Source: Fidelibacterota bacterium
GTDB taxonomy: Bacteria > Fidelibacterota > Fidelibacteria > Fidelibacterales > Fidelibacteraceae
Assembly (NCBI GenBank): GCA_016937825.1
Contig: JAFGVT010000155.1
Coordinates: forward strand, 1-8,145
Direction: 5' to 3'
DNA: 8,145 bases
The position numbers were made by a program, and so were the translations under genes. The notes under the pieces are model-generated. The model was not told where the DNA came from, did not search any database, and saw only the letters and a list, made by a program, of their open reading frames with translations. Below, piece after piece: positions 1-6,142 of this stretch. The first letter of the stretch is position 1. Every line of letters starts with the position of its first letter.

Positions 1-1220
1 GCGCCGGCGGCGCCTTCGGGACTTCCTTTGCCCATCAGCAGGAGAAGGATAAGGGAGGAGAAAAGAATGGTCGCGATCGTGACGCCCGAGATCGGGTTGT
101 TGGAGGAACCGACCAGTCCGCCCATGTAGCCCGCCACCGCAGAGAAGAGGAACCCGAAGACCAGCATGACCGCGGTCATGATCAGGGTGACCGGAACGCT
201 TTTGAGCACATCCAGGTAGAGCAGGAACAGGGGAATGGACGATGCGGCCACGATGCCGATGACCCACTTGATGGAAATATCCTGTTCGGTGCTGGCCATT
301 TCAACGCCGCGGTCGGCCTGGCTGTGCGCGTTCAGGCTCGCCTTGATCCCGTTGATCAGCGGCCGGAAAAGCTTGACGATGGACCAGAGGCCGCCCACGA
401 CCATGGCGCCGACGCCCAGATAGCGGATCTGGGAGCTCCAGATGGCGTTGGCGGTGTCCAGTGTAATGGGTCCGGTTTGTCCGGTGATCGTCGAGTAGAT
501 GGGCAGGACGACCATCCAGGAGATCAGTCCGCCCGCGATCATGAGAATGGAAATATTCAGTCCGATAATATATCCTACGCCCAGCAGGGCGGGGGACAGG
601 TCGCCCCCGAAACCGAAGATCGTTTTTCCGCCGCGGGCGTTCCGGAACCCGAAGGCCGCCTCGGCCGCCTGGTTCCACATGGAAAAGCCCTGCTGCAGAA
701 GTTTGAGCAGTCCGCCCACCAGGCCGGCTTTCAGGATCATGGCCAGGTGCTTGCTGCCGTCCTTGCTGCCCCGGGCTTCGTCGCCGGCTTTCAGCACTTC
801 CGCGGTGGCGACGCCCTCGGGGTAGGTCAGCTTGGCCTCGATGATGAGCGCGCGGCGCAGGGGGATCGTGAACATCACCCCGATGATGCCGCCGACCGCC
901 GACATTTCCGCGATCGCGATGTAGTCAAACTCGGTCCAGTAGCCCATGAGCACCAGCGCGGGAATGGTAAAGATCACCCCGGCGGCGAGCGATTCGCCCG
1001 CGGAGGCCGCGGTCTGCACGATGTTGTTCTCAAGAATGCTCGAGCGTTTGAAAAAGCGCAGAATGCCCATCGAAATGACGGCCGCCGGAATGGAGGCGCT
1101 GACGGTCATGCCCGCGAAAAGTCCCAGGTAGGCGTTCGCCGCCGCAAGGATCACGGACAGCACAATACCCAGAATCACGGATTTAACGGTAATTTCGAGT
1201 AACGGTTTCTTTGTTTCCAT
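1..1220 (-). CDS. OPT-family oligopeptide transporter, N-terminal part (cut by left edge)
   Basis: Polytopic inner-membrane protein of the bacterial/archaeal OPT branch, proton-coupled carriers of oligopeptides or metal chelates; the actual substrate cannot be told from sequence. The start is the ATG at 1220-1218, with an SD-like AGAAGGG (minus strand of 1230-1236) about 9 bases upstream. 406 complete codons are visible; relatives run to about 600 residues, so roughly the last third lies outside. Visible hydrophobic blocks fall near residues 13-55, 78-95, 105-122, 160-175, 208-242, 265-285, 318-336, 342-371 and 380-397. Family hallmarks are NAYLGLFAGM (29-38), the stretch from NNIVQTAASAGESLAAG (65-81) into a hydrophobic helix, YPEGVATAEVL (133-143) and GSSNNPISG (371-379). 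It is transcribed away from lysS and shares only the intergenic region with it, so no functional link is implied. The family call is strong; the substrate is unknown. Confidence 0.93.
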   Translation of the reverse strand, partial: METKKPLLEITVKSVILGIVLSVILAAANAYLGLFAGMTVSASIPAAVISMGILRFFKRSSILENNIVQTAASAGESLAAGVIFTIPALVLMGYWTEFDYIAIAEMSAVGGIIGVMFTIPLRRALIIEAKLTYPEGVATAEVLKAGDEARGSKDGSKHLAMILKAGLVGGLLKLLQQGFSMWNQAAEAAFGFRNARGGKTIFGFGGDLSPALLGVGYIIGLNISILMIAGGLISWMVVLPIYSTITGQTGPITLDTANAIWSSQIRYLGVGAMVVGGLWSIVKLFRPLINGIKASLNAHSQADRGVEMASTEQDISIKWVIGIVAASSIPLFLLYLDVLKSVPVTLIMTAVMLVFGFLFSAVAGYMGGLVGSSNNPISGVTIATILFSSLILLLLMGKGSPEGAAG

Positions 1221-1265
1221 GAACGTTTTCCCTTCTTTCGATCCTGATGAATAGCAATTGCAGGG

Positions 1266-1271
1266 AATATA
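1266..1271 (-). promoter_or_regulatory. candidate -10 element for the OPT gene
   Basis: On the minus strand this reads TATATT, 45 bases before the OPT start codon, which would give a leader of about 38 bases containing the SD-like AGAAGGG. The same TAYATT core occurs before lysS and before the porV-like gene. No convincing -35 hexamer sits at the usual distance; instead a pyrimidine-rich stretch lies upstream. Inferred from sequence only. Confidence 0.35.
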
Positions 1272-1301
1272 CGCAAAAAGACGCGAAAGAGAAAAAGAAA
1301 A
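1272..1301. other. purine-rich tract with phased A-runs
   Basis: Plus-strand runs of A at 1275-1279, 1286-1288, 1292-1296 and 1298-1301 lie roughly 7-10 bases apart within a nearly pure purine stretch. They stand out from the GC-rich surroundings. A-runs spaced near the helical repeat can bend DNA or act as UP-like promoter elements; here they lie directly upstream of the OPT -10 candidate. The composition is seen; the role is inferred. Confidence 0.35.
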
Positions 1302-1380
1302 TCGAGCGGCGTCCCCCGCATCCTCCCCGAAGGGCGCCAATATTTTACGCTCGGTTGTTTTATTTCGCGCAAAAAACCCT

Positions 1381-1386
1381 TACATT
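1381..1386 (+). promoter_or_regulatory. candidate -10 element for the lysS-lol cluster
   Basis: TACATT is preceded by an A6 run (1371-1376) and CCCT. This arrangement closely matches the one before the porV-like gene (A7, then TCT, then TATATT). A TTGTTT lies at 1355-1360, but the spacer to TACATT is 20 bases, too long for a standard sigma-70 promoter. A transcript starting near 1393 would have a leader of about 18 bases that still contains the lysS SD. Tentative. Confidence 0.35.
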
Positions 1387-1398
1387 ATCCCGATAATG
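1383..1398. repeat. perfect 7-bp inverted repeat, operator-like
   Basis: CATTATC, two bases (CC), then GATAATG: the two arms are exact reverse complements. The site overlaps the candidate -10 element and ends just before the lysS SD. The 2-base loop is too tight for a normal RNA hairpin, so if it functions, a dimeric DNA-binding protein is the likelier reader. It could be chance in an AT-richer intergenic patch. Confidence 0.4.
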
Positions 1399-1410
1399 AA
1401 AGGAATCCCT

Positions 1411-2922
1411 ATGGACGAACACGCACAGCAGGAAAAACACTCCACGCTGGAACAGATCCTGGAACAACGCAAGGAAAAGATCGCCCGGATCCGCGAGATG
1501 GGCATCGACCCCTTCCCTTACGCTTACGAGGTCACGCATCGGAGCGCCGAAGTCACCGACGGCTTCGAATCGCTCGAGAACACGTCTGTCTCCGTGGCAG
1601 GCCGCCTGATGACCATCCGGAAAATGGGGAAGGCGAGTTTCGCGCATCTCCAGGACGGCGCCGGCAGGATCCAGCTTTATCTGTCGCGCGACGACATCGG
1701 CGAAACGGCCTATGAGATGTTCAAACTGCTGGATATCGGCGATATCGTGGGCGTCCGGGGACTCGTCATGAAGACCCGCACCGGGGAGGTGACCGTCAAG
1801 GCGCAGGAACTGACCCTGCTGGCTAAGAACATCCGCCCCCTGCCCATCGTGAAGGAAAAGGACGGGGTCGTCTACGACGCCTTCGCCGACAAGGAACTGC
1901 GCTACCGCAAACGCTACCTCGACCTGATCGTCAATCCCGAGGTCAAGGACGTGTTCGTCAAGCGGGCGAAGATCATCCGCGCGACCCGCGATTTCTTTGA
2001 TGCGCGGGGCTACCTGGAAGTCGAAACGCCGGTCCTGCAGCCCCTCTACGGGGGCGCGAACGCGCGGCCCTTCATCACGCACCACAACAGCCTGGACATG
2101 GACCTGTACCTCCGCATCGCGGACGAGCTCTACCTGAAGCGCCTGATCGTCGGCGGCTTTGACAAGGTCTACGAATTCTCGCGCAATTTCCGCAACGAGG
2201 GCATGGACCGGAACCACAATCCGGAATTCACCGCCATCGAATTTTACGAAGCCTACGTCGATTACTACTATATGATGGACCTCATCGAGACCTATTTCCA
2301 TACCATTGCCGACGCGATGGGTACGCCCGTCCTCAACTATAAGGACGCTTCCATTGACCTGACACTTCCCTTTGAGCGGAAACCCATGGCCGATCTGTTC
2401 ACGGAACATCTGGGGCTCGATATTGCCGTCTGCAGCGAACGGGACTTTGCCGCATGGTGCCGGGAACATCAGGTCGAATTCGACCCGAAATGGAATTACG
2501 GGCAGTTCCTGGACAAGCTCTTCGACGAATTCATCGAAGCCAAACTGATCCGGCCCACCTTTGTCATCGACTACCCCAAGGCGATCTCGCCCCTGGCAAA
2601 GGTCAAGCGGAACGGCGATACGCGTTTCGTGGAACGCTTCGAACTCTTTATCTGCGGCGCGGAATACGTGAACGCCTTCTCCGAACTGAACGACCCCCTC
2701 GACCAGCGCGAACGCCTGGAAGGCCAGGACCGCCTCCGGGTCCAGGGCGACGACGAAGCCCAGGCCTTTGACGAGGACTTCATTCAGGCCATCGAGACCG
2801 GCATGCCCCCCACGGGCGGCGTGGGGATCGGACTGGACCGGGTGATCATGCTGTTCACGGGACAGACCAGCATCAAAGATGTTCTGCTCTTCCCGGCCAT
2901 GCGCACGGAAAAATCATCATAG
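1411..2922 (+). CDS. lysS: lysine--tRNA ligase, class II
   Basis: Cytoplasmic enzyme that activates lysine with ATP and attaches it to tRNA-Lys. The product is 503 residues, the usual length for bacterial class II LysRS. An N-terminal helical lead (about 1-45) precedes the OB-fold anticodon-binding domain (about 50-150), followed by the class II catalytic core. Motif 1 is seen as RGYLEVETPVLQ; GGANARPFITHHN and YLRIADELYLKRLIVGGF follow; motif 2 is FRNEG (260-264) with RNHNPEFTAIEF; FSELNDPLDQRER is the substrate-pocket region; motif 3 is GVGIGLDRV (470-478, Arg477). The frame stays open upstream to 1258, but ATG 1411 is preferred because AAAGGA (1399-1404) lies 6 bases before it and the protein then begins like other LysRS. 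An in-frame ATG at 1396 sits on top of that SD. lolC starts 9 bases after the stop, implying co-transcription. No active-site defect was noticed. Confidence 0.98.
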   Translation: MDEHAQQEKHSTLEQILEQRKEKIARIREMGIDPFPYAYEVTHRSAEVTDGFESLENTSVSVAGRLMTIRKMGKASFAHLQDGAGRIQLYLSRDDIGETAYEMFKLLDIGDIVGVRGLVMKTRTGEVTVKAQELTLLAKNIRPLPIVKEKDGVVYDAFADKELRYRKRYLDLIVNPEVKDVFVKRAKIIRATRDFFDARGYLEVETPVLQPLYGGANARPFITHHNSLDMDLYLRIADELYLKRLIVGGFDKVYEFSRNFRNEGMDRNHNPEFTAIEFYEAYVDYYYMMDLIETYFHTIADAMGTPVLNYKDASIDLTLPFERKPMADLFTEHLGLDIAVCSERDFAAWCREHQVEFDPKWNYGQFLDKLFDEFIEAKLIRPTFVIDYPKAISPLAKVKRNGDTRFVERFELFICGAEYVNAFSELNDPLDQRERLEGQDRLRVQGDDEAQAFDEDFIQAIETGMPPTGGVGIGLDRVIMLFTGQTSIKDVLLFPAMRTEKSS

Positions 2923-2931
2923 CGGAATGAC

Positions 2932-4149
2932 ATGAAATTTCTCTTCTATCTGTCTGAGCGCACGCTGTTCCATAAACGTTCGGACCAGTTCGTGCCCTTT
3001 ATCCGCATTCTCGCGATCATCGGCCTGATCATCGGCACGATCGCCATGTCCGTTACCCTGGGAATCCTCAGGGGCTTCGAGAACAATCTTGTCGATAAGA
3101 TCACGGGCTTCGAGGCGCACATCCGCATCGAAAGCTTTAAGGACCGCATCGACCTGGATCCCGATTACGTATCCATGCTGCTGAAAAACCCCGATATCAC
3201 CACCCTGGCGCCCTACGTTGACCTGGAGACCCTGCTGCGCAAGGACGACAACACCGAGGGCGTCATCCTCGAGTGCCTGCACGAGGCGGATTTTCTGAAC
3301 ATGCTCTACGCCTCCAAACAGAACGCAGCCGGCCGGGTCGACTTCAGGGAAAATGAAGCGGTCAAGGGCGTCTATCTCGGCATCGGTGCGGCGGAATACC
3401 TCAATGCCGCCGTGGGCGACACGGTCACGGCGCTTTTCATCCGGGGCGTGCCGTCCCCCTTTAATCCCATCACCCGCTTCGAACTGATCGTTACGGGCAT
3501 CTTTACGACGGGCATGAAAGAATTCGACGCCAGTTACGCCTACGCGCCGCTCAGCTTCGCCGCCGGCGTGCAGGGGAGCGAAGATCAGATATCGGGATAT
3601 CAGCTCCTGCTGACGGACCCGCTGCTGGCCGATGAGGTGTCGGACTGGATCAACGCGAACAGCGCCTACCATTATCTGCCCGTGACCTGGAAGGAACGGA
3701 ACCTGCTGCTCTTCAAATGGCTGCAGACGCAGAAAGCGCCCATCATCATCACCTTCGGCATTATCGCTCTCGTCGCCATGGTGAACATCATTTCCACCCT
3801 GGTCATGATCGTCCTGGTGAAGGAACGCGATACGGCGGTCCTGAAATCCATGGGCATGAAACCCTCGGATATCCGGAAAAAGGCCGTGATCGACGGACTG
3901 ACGATCAGCACGATGGGGCTCGGCCTGGGGATCCTGCTGTCCAAATTTCTGGAATGGGGGCAAATGAAATTCGCCTGGATCAAGCTCTCCGCGGACGTGT
4001 ACTTCGTCGACCGCCTTCCCATCGAGATCTCCTGGCAGGTCATTCTGATCATCGTCCTGGTCGGTTTCGCCCTGTCCCTCATCGCCACCCTGGCGCCTGC
4101 GCGCAACGCCTCGCGCATCAGGCCGGTCGAGGTCCTGCGCTATGAGTAA
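2932..4149 (+). CDS. lolC: lipoprotein-releasing ABC transporter permease, LolC/LolE family (first of two)
   Basis: Inner-membrane subunit of the complex that extracts mature lipoproteins for delivery to the outer membrane. It has 405 residues and the standard layout: TM1 (about 22-48), a large periplasmic domain (about 50-260), TM2 (about 270-297), TM3 (about 322-342), TM4 (about 368-390), and the C-terminal tail IRPVEVLRYE typical of LolC/LolE. The cytoplasmic coupling stretch KERDTAVLKSMGMKPSDIR follows TM2. In the periplasmic domain, VGDTVTALF leads into a proline-rich loop (about 170-183, PSPFNP) and then VTGIF, in the same place as the LolA-binding Hook of E. coli LolC. That loop is why I call this the LolC-like member, but the C versus E split is inferred. 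A weak SD (GGA, 2924-2926) precedes the start. The next permease overlaps it by 8 bases, suggesting translational coupling. Confidence 0.9.
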   Translation: MKFLFYLSERTLFHKRSDQFVPFIRILAIIGLIIGTIAMSVTLGILRGFENNLVDKITGFEAHIRIESFKDRIDLDPDYVSMLLKNPDITTLAPYVDLETLLRKDDNTEGVILECLHEADFLNMLYASKQNAAGRVDFRENEAVKGVYLGIGAAEYLNAAVGDTVTALFIRGVPSPFNPITRFELIVTGIFTTGMKEFDASYAYAPLSFAAGVQGSEDQISGYQLLLTDPLLADEVSDWINANSAYHYLPVTWKERNLLLFKWLQTQKAPIIITFGIIALVAMVNIISTLVMIVLVKERDTAVLKSMGMKPSDIRKKAVIDGLTISTMGLGLGILLSKFLEWGQMKFAWIKLSADVYFVDRLPIEISWQVILIIVLVGFALSLIATLAPARNASRIRPVEVLRYE

Positions 4150-5371
4150 AAAACCCTATATCGATTTTATCGCCCGCCGCTATTTCAGTTCGCGCAAAAA
4201 AGTGAAAATGATCTCCACGACCACGATCATCACGATCATCGGCACCTTTCTGGGGACCTTTGCGATCATCGCCGCCCTGAGCGTGATGAACGGGTTCCGG
4301 GATATGCTCTTCGAACGCACGCAGGACATGTCCCCGGACCTGACCTTTTACGTGAAGAACGCCTCCGCGGAGGACCGGGCCGGCCTCAAAACCCGGCTGA
4401 AAGAGAACAAAAAGATCGAGGTCGCGACCCCCTCCATTGAACGCAAGATGCTGGTCACGGCGGGAGAGTACCAGCTGCTCGCCTTTGTCAAGGGCGTTTC
4501 CCCCGCCGAATACAGGAAGATCCTGAAGATCGAGCCCTACCTTCAGAAAAAGCGCTTTCTGACGGACGACCTGAGCAAGACCGCCTATCCCGAGATCGTC
4601 ATCGGACTCTCGCTCGCCAACAAGATCGGCGTAAGCATCGGGGACACCCTGACCCTGGTCAGCCTGCTGGACATCAAGACCTACAACGCCCCGAGCATCC
4701 GCTGCATCGTGCGGGACATTTACAACGTGACGGTGTTCGATTACGACTACCGCGCCTACATGCACCTGCTGGACATGCAGTACCTCCTGGACGAACCGAA
4801 CCCGCACCAGTTCGAAGTGGAGCTCCAGCCGAACGCGGACCTCGCGGCCGAAAACAAGCACTGGAAAAGAACGGTCCCGGAAACGGTCCGGGTCATGACC
4901 TGGTGGGAGGAACATCTGGAGCTCTTTTCCGCCATGGAGATCGAAAAATACGCGACCTTTCTCGTCCTGAACCTGATCGTCATCCTGGCGGGATTCAACC
5001 TGATCAGTTCCATGGTCATGCTCCTGCTTGAGAAAAAATGGGAGATCGGGATCCTGCAGAGCATGGGCTGCGGTCCCCGGGACGCCTACCGCATTTATTT
5101 CCGGCTGGGCTGGTACACGGGCGGGCTGGGCATGGCGCTGGGCGCCGTTTTTGCGCTGACCTTGCTCCTGATCCAGCAGTATTTCCCTTTCTTTATCATG
5201 CCGGGCGCCGATGACGTCTATATCTTCAAATACGTGCCCGTCATCGTCAGCGTGTGGGACGTGCTGGCAACCCTGCTCATGGTGTCCGCGCTTATCACGT
5301 TCTCGTCCCTGGTCCCGGCGCGCAAGGCGAACCGGGTCCGGCCCCTCGATGCGATCAAAACGAAACAATGA
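4142..5371 (+). CDS. lolE: lipoprotein-releasing ABC transporter permease, LolC/LolE family (second of two)
   Basis: Partner permease to the preceding gene; 409 residues with the same four-helix plan: TM1 about 24-48, periplasmic domain about 50-265, TM2 about 271-297, TM3 about 324-346, TM4 about 368-391. It is homologous but clearly divergent. Its first helix ends in LSVMNGFRDML, very like E. coli LolC/LolE, and after TM2 it has EKKWEIGILQSMGCGPRD, the usual coupling motif. The loop matching the LolC Hook is shorter here (LLDIKTYNAPSIRC), and the protein ends LDAIKTKQ instead of the usual LRYE. ATG 4142 lies inside the last codons of the upstream permease, with GAGG at 4129-4132 as SD. Two unlike permeases next to a LolD ATPase suggest a heterodimer as in E. 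coli, not the single LolF-type permease found in many phyla. Which of the two plays LolE is inferred. Confidence 0.87.
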   Translation: MSKKPYIDFIARRYFSSRKKVKMISTTTIITIIGTFLGTFAIIAALSVMNGFRDMLFERTQDMSPDLTFYVKNASAEDRAGLKTRLKENKKIEVATPSIERKMLVTAGEYQLLAFVKGVSPAEYRKILKIEPYLQKKRFLTDDLSKTAYPEIVIGLSLANKIGVSIGDTLTLVSLLDIKTYNAPSIRCIVRDIYNVTVFDYDYRAYMHLLDMQYLLDEPNPHQFEVELQPNADLAAENKHWKRTVPETVRVMTWWEEHLELFSAMEIEKYATFLVLNLIVILAGFNLISSMVMLLLEKKWEIGILQSMGCGPRDAYRIYFRLGWYTGGLGMALGAVFALTLLLIQQYFPFFIMPGADDVYIFKYVPVIVSVWDVLATLLMVSALITFSSLVPARKANRVRPLDAIKTKQ

Positions 5372-5381
5372 CAGGATTATC

Positions 5382-6068
5382 ATGAAAACGATCATCGAAG
5401 TCAAACAATTGTGCAAAAGCTACCGGTCCGGCGCCGCCGTGCTGAAGGTCCTGGACCATATCGACCTGAAGATACGGCAGGGCGATTTCATTTCCCTTAT
5501 GGGTCCCTCGGGATCGGGAAAATCCACCTTTCTGAACATCATCGGCACCATGGATGCCCCCGACGCCGGCGAGATCCTGATCGCGGGGAAGGACGTGACG
5601 CACATGCCGGAAAATCAGCTGGCGGAGTTCCGGCTCAACCATATCGGCTTTGTGTTCCAGTTCCACTACCTTCTGCCCGAATTCTCGATCGAAGAGAACG
5701 TGGCCATGCCCCTCATGATCCGCGGCATGCAAAAGCATCAGGCCCTCGAACGCTCGCGCGAAATGCTCGATTACCTGGGCATGAGCGACCGCGGCCATCA
5801 TTTCCCGGCCGAAATATCGGGCGGCGAAAAACAGCGCGCCGTCATCGGCCGCGCCCTGATCAATGCGCCGGATATCCTCCTCGCGGACGAACCGACGGGC
5901 AACCTGGACCAGGAGACCGGGGAACGCGTCCTCGAGCTGTTCAAAAAGATCCAGAAGGACATGAACCAGACCTTTTTCCTGGTCACCCACAACGAACGCA
6001 TCGCCCGGATCGCGGAGATCAACTATCTGCTCGACAACGGCAGCCTGATCATCAAAGCCAAAGCGTGA
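5382..6068 (+). CDS. lolD: lipoprotein-releasing ABC transporter ATP-binding protein LolD
   Basis: Cytoplasmic ATPase powering the two upstream permeases; 228 residues, standard for LolD. Every nucleotide-binding element is intact: A-loop Tyr14, Walker A GPSGSGKST (41-49), Q-loop Gln93, signature SGGEKQR (146-152), Walker B ILLADEP (165-171), D-loop NLD (174-176) and switch His203. The stretch after the Q-loop, FVFQFHYLLPEFS (90-102), is the LolD-specific version and separates it from the related MacB and FtsE ATPases. ATG 5382 is chosen although the frame is open further upstream: it has AGGA (5373-5376) 5 bases ahead, begins 10 bases after the lolE stop, and gives the usual short LolD N-terminus. 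Gene order here is permease-permease-ATPase, unlike lolC-lolD-lolE in E. coli. It is probably the last gene of the lysS transcript, though no terminator hairpin was found after it. Confidence 0.96.
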   Translation: MKTIIEVKQLCKSYRSGAAVLKVLDHIDLKIRQGDFISLMGPSGSGKSTFLNIIGTMDAPDAGEILIAGKDVTHMPENQLAEFRLNHIGFVFQFHYLLPEFSIEENVAMPLMIRGMQKHQALERSREMLDYLGMSDRGHHFPAEISGGEKQRAVIGRALINAPDILLADEPTGNLDQETGERVLELFKKIQKDMNQTFFLVTHNERIARIAEINYLLDNGSLIIKAKA

Positions 6069-6113
6069 AGCATCCCGGACAGGACCCTTCGCGGCTGAAA
6101 AAACAAGGAACAT

Positions 6114-6142
6114 CCCGCATAAAAAAATCTTATATTCTAATC
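6114..6142 (+). promoter_or_regulatory. candidate promoter abutting the porV-like start
   Basis: An A7 run (6121-6127) and TCT precede TATATT (6131-6136), an AT-rich island in GC-rich DNA. The pattern repeats that before lysS. From TATATT, transcription would begin about at the A of ATG 6143, giving a leaderless or nearly leaderless mRNA. In agreement, the 20 bases before the ATG contain no SD-like purine run, unlike the neighbouring genes. No -35 hexamer is recognisable. The remainder of the 74-base gap after lolD shows only a spaced CATCCCG direct repeat (6071-6077, 6111-6117) and no terminator. Confidence 0.4.

Noticed and set aside
324..1202. Long plus-strand open frame opposite the OPT gene
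   Set aside because: Its translation is low-complexity, rich in Arg/Gly/Asp/His/Gln, with no family resemblance, while the opposite strand encodes a clear OPT transporter. It is a by-product of GC-rich codon use.
1258..1410. N-terminal extension of lysS to an earlier ATG
   Set aside because: The extra residues are Arg/Lys-rich and unlike LysRS, and they would translate the promoter region; ATG 1411 has a well-spaced SD.
1360..2469. Minus-strand open frame of 369 codons opposite lysS
   Set aside because: lysS shows all class II synthetase motifs across this stretch; the antisense product has no recognisable domain, membrane segment or SD-supported start.
2917..3963. Minus-strand open frame of 348 codons opposite lolC
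   Set aside because: The antisense product is His/Asp/Gln-rich and featureless, as expected from the reverse of a codon-biased membrane protein gene.
4118..5416. Minus-strand open frame of 432 codons opposite lolE
   Set aside because: It mirrors lolE closely and yields an Asp/His/Gln/Val-rich product without motifs; lolE is well supported on the plus strand.
5382..6068. MacB- or FtsE-type ATPase instead of LolD
   Set aside because: The FHYLLPEF stretch after the Q-loop and two adjacent LolC/LolE-type permeases fit LolD; MacB carries the ATPase fused to its permease, and FtsE pairs with one FtsX.
6069..6130. Rho-independent terminator after lolD
   Set aside because: I looked for a GC-rich stem followed by a T-run and found none; only a CATCCCG direct repeat and an A-run are present.
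5411..6142. In-frame upstream extension of the porV-like gene through lolD
   Set aside because: This part is an alternative frame of lolD, whose ATPase motifs are complete. The signal peptide at ATG 6143 marks the true beginning.
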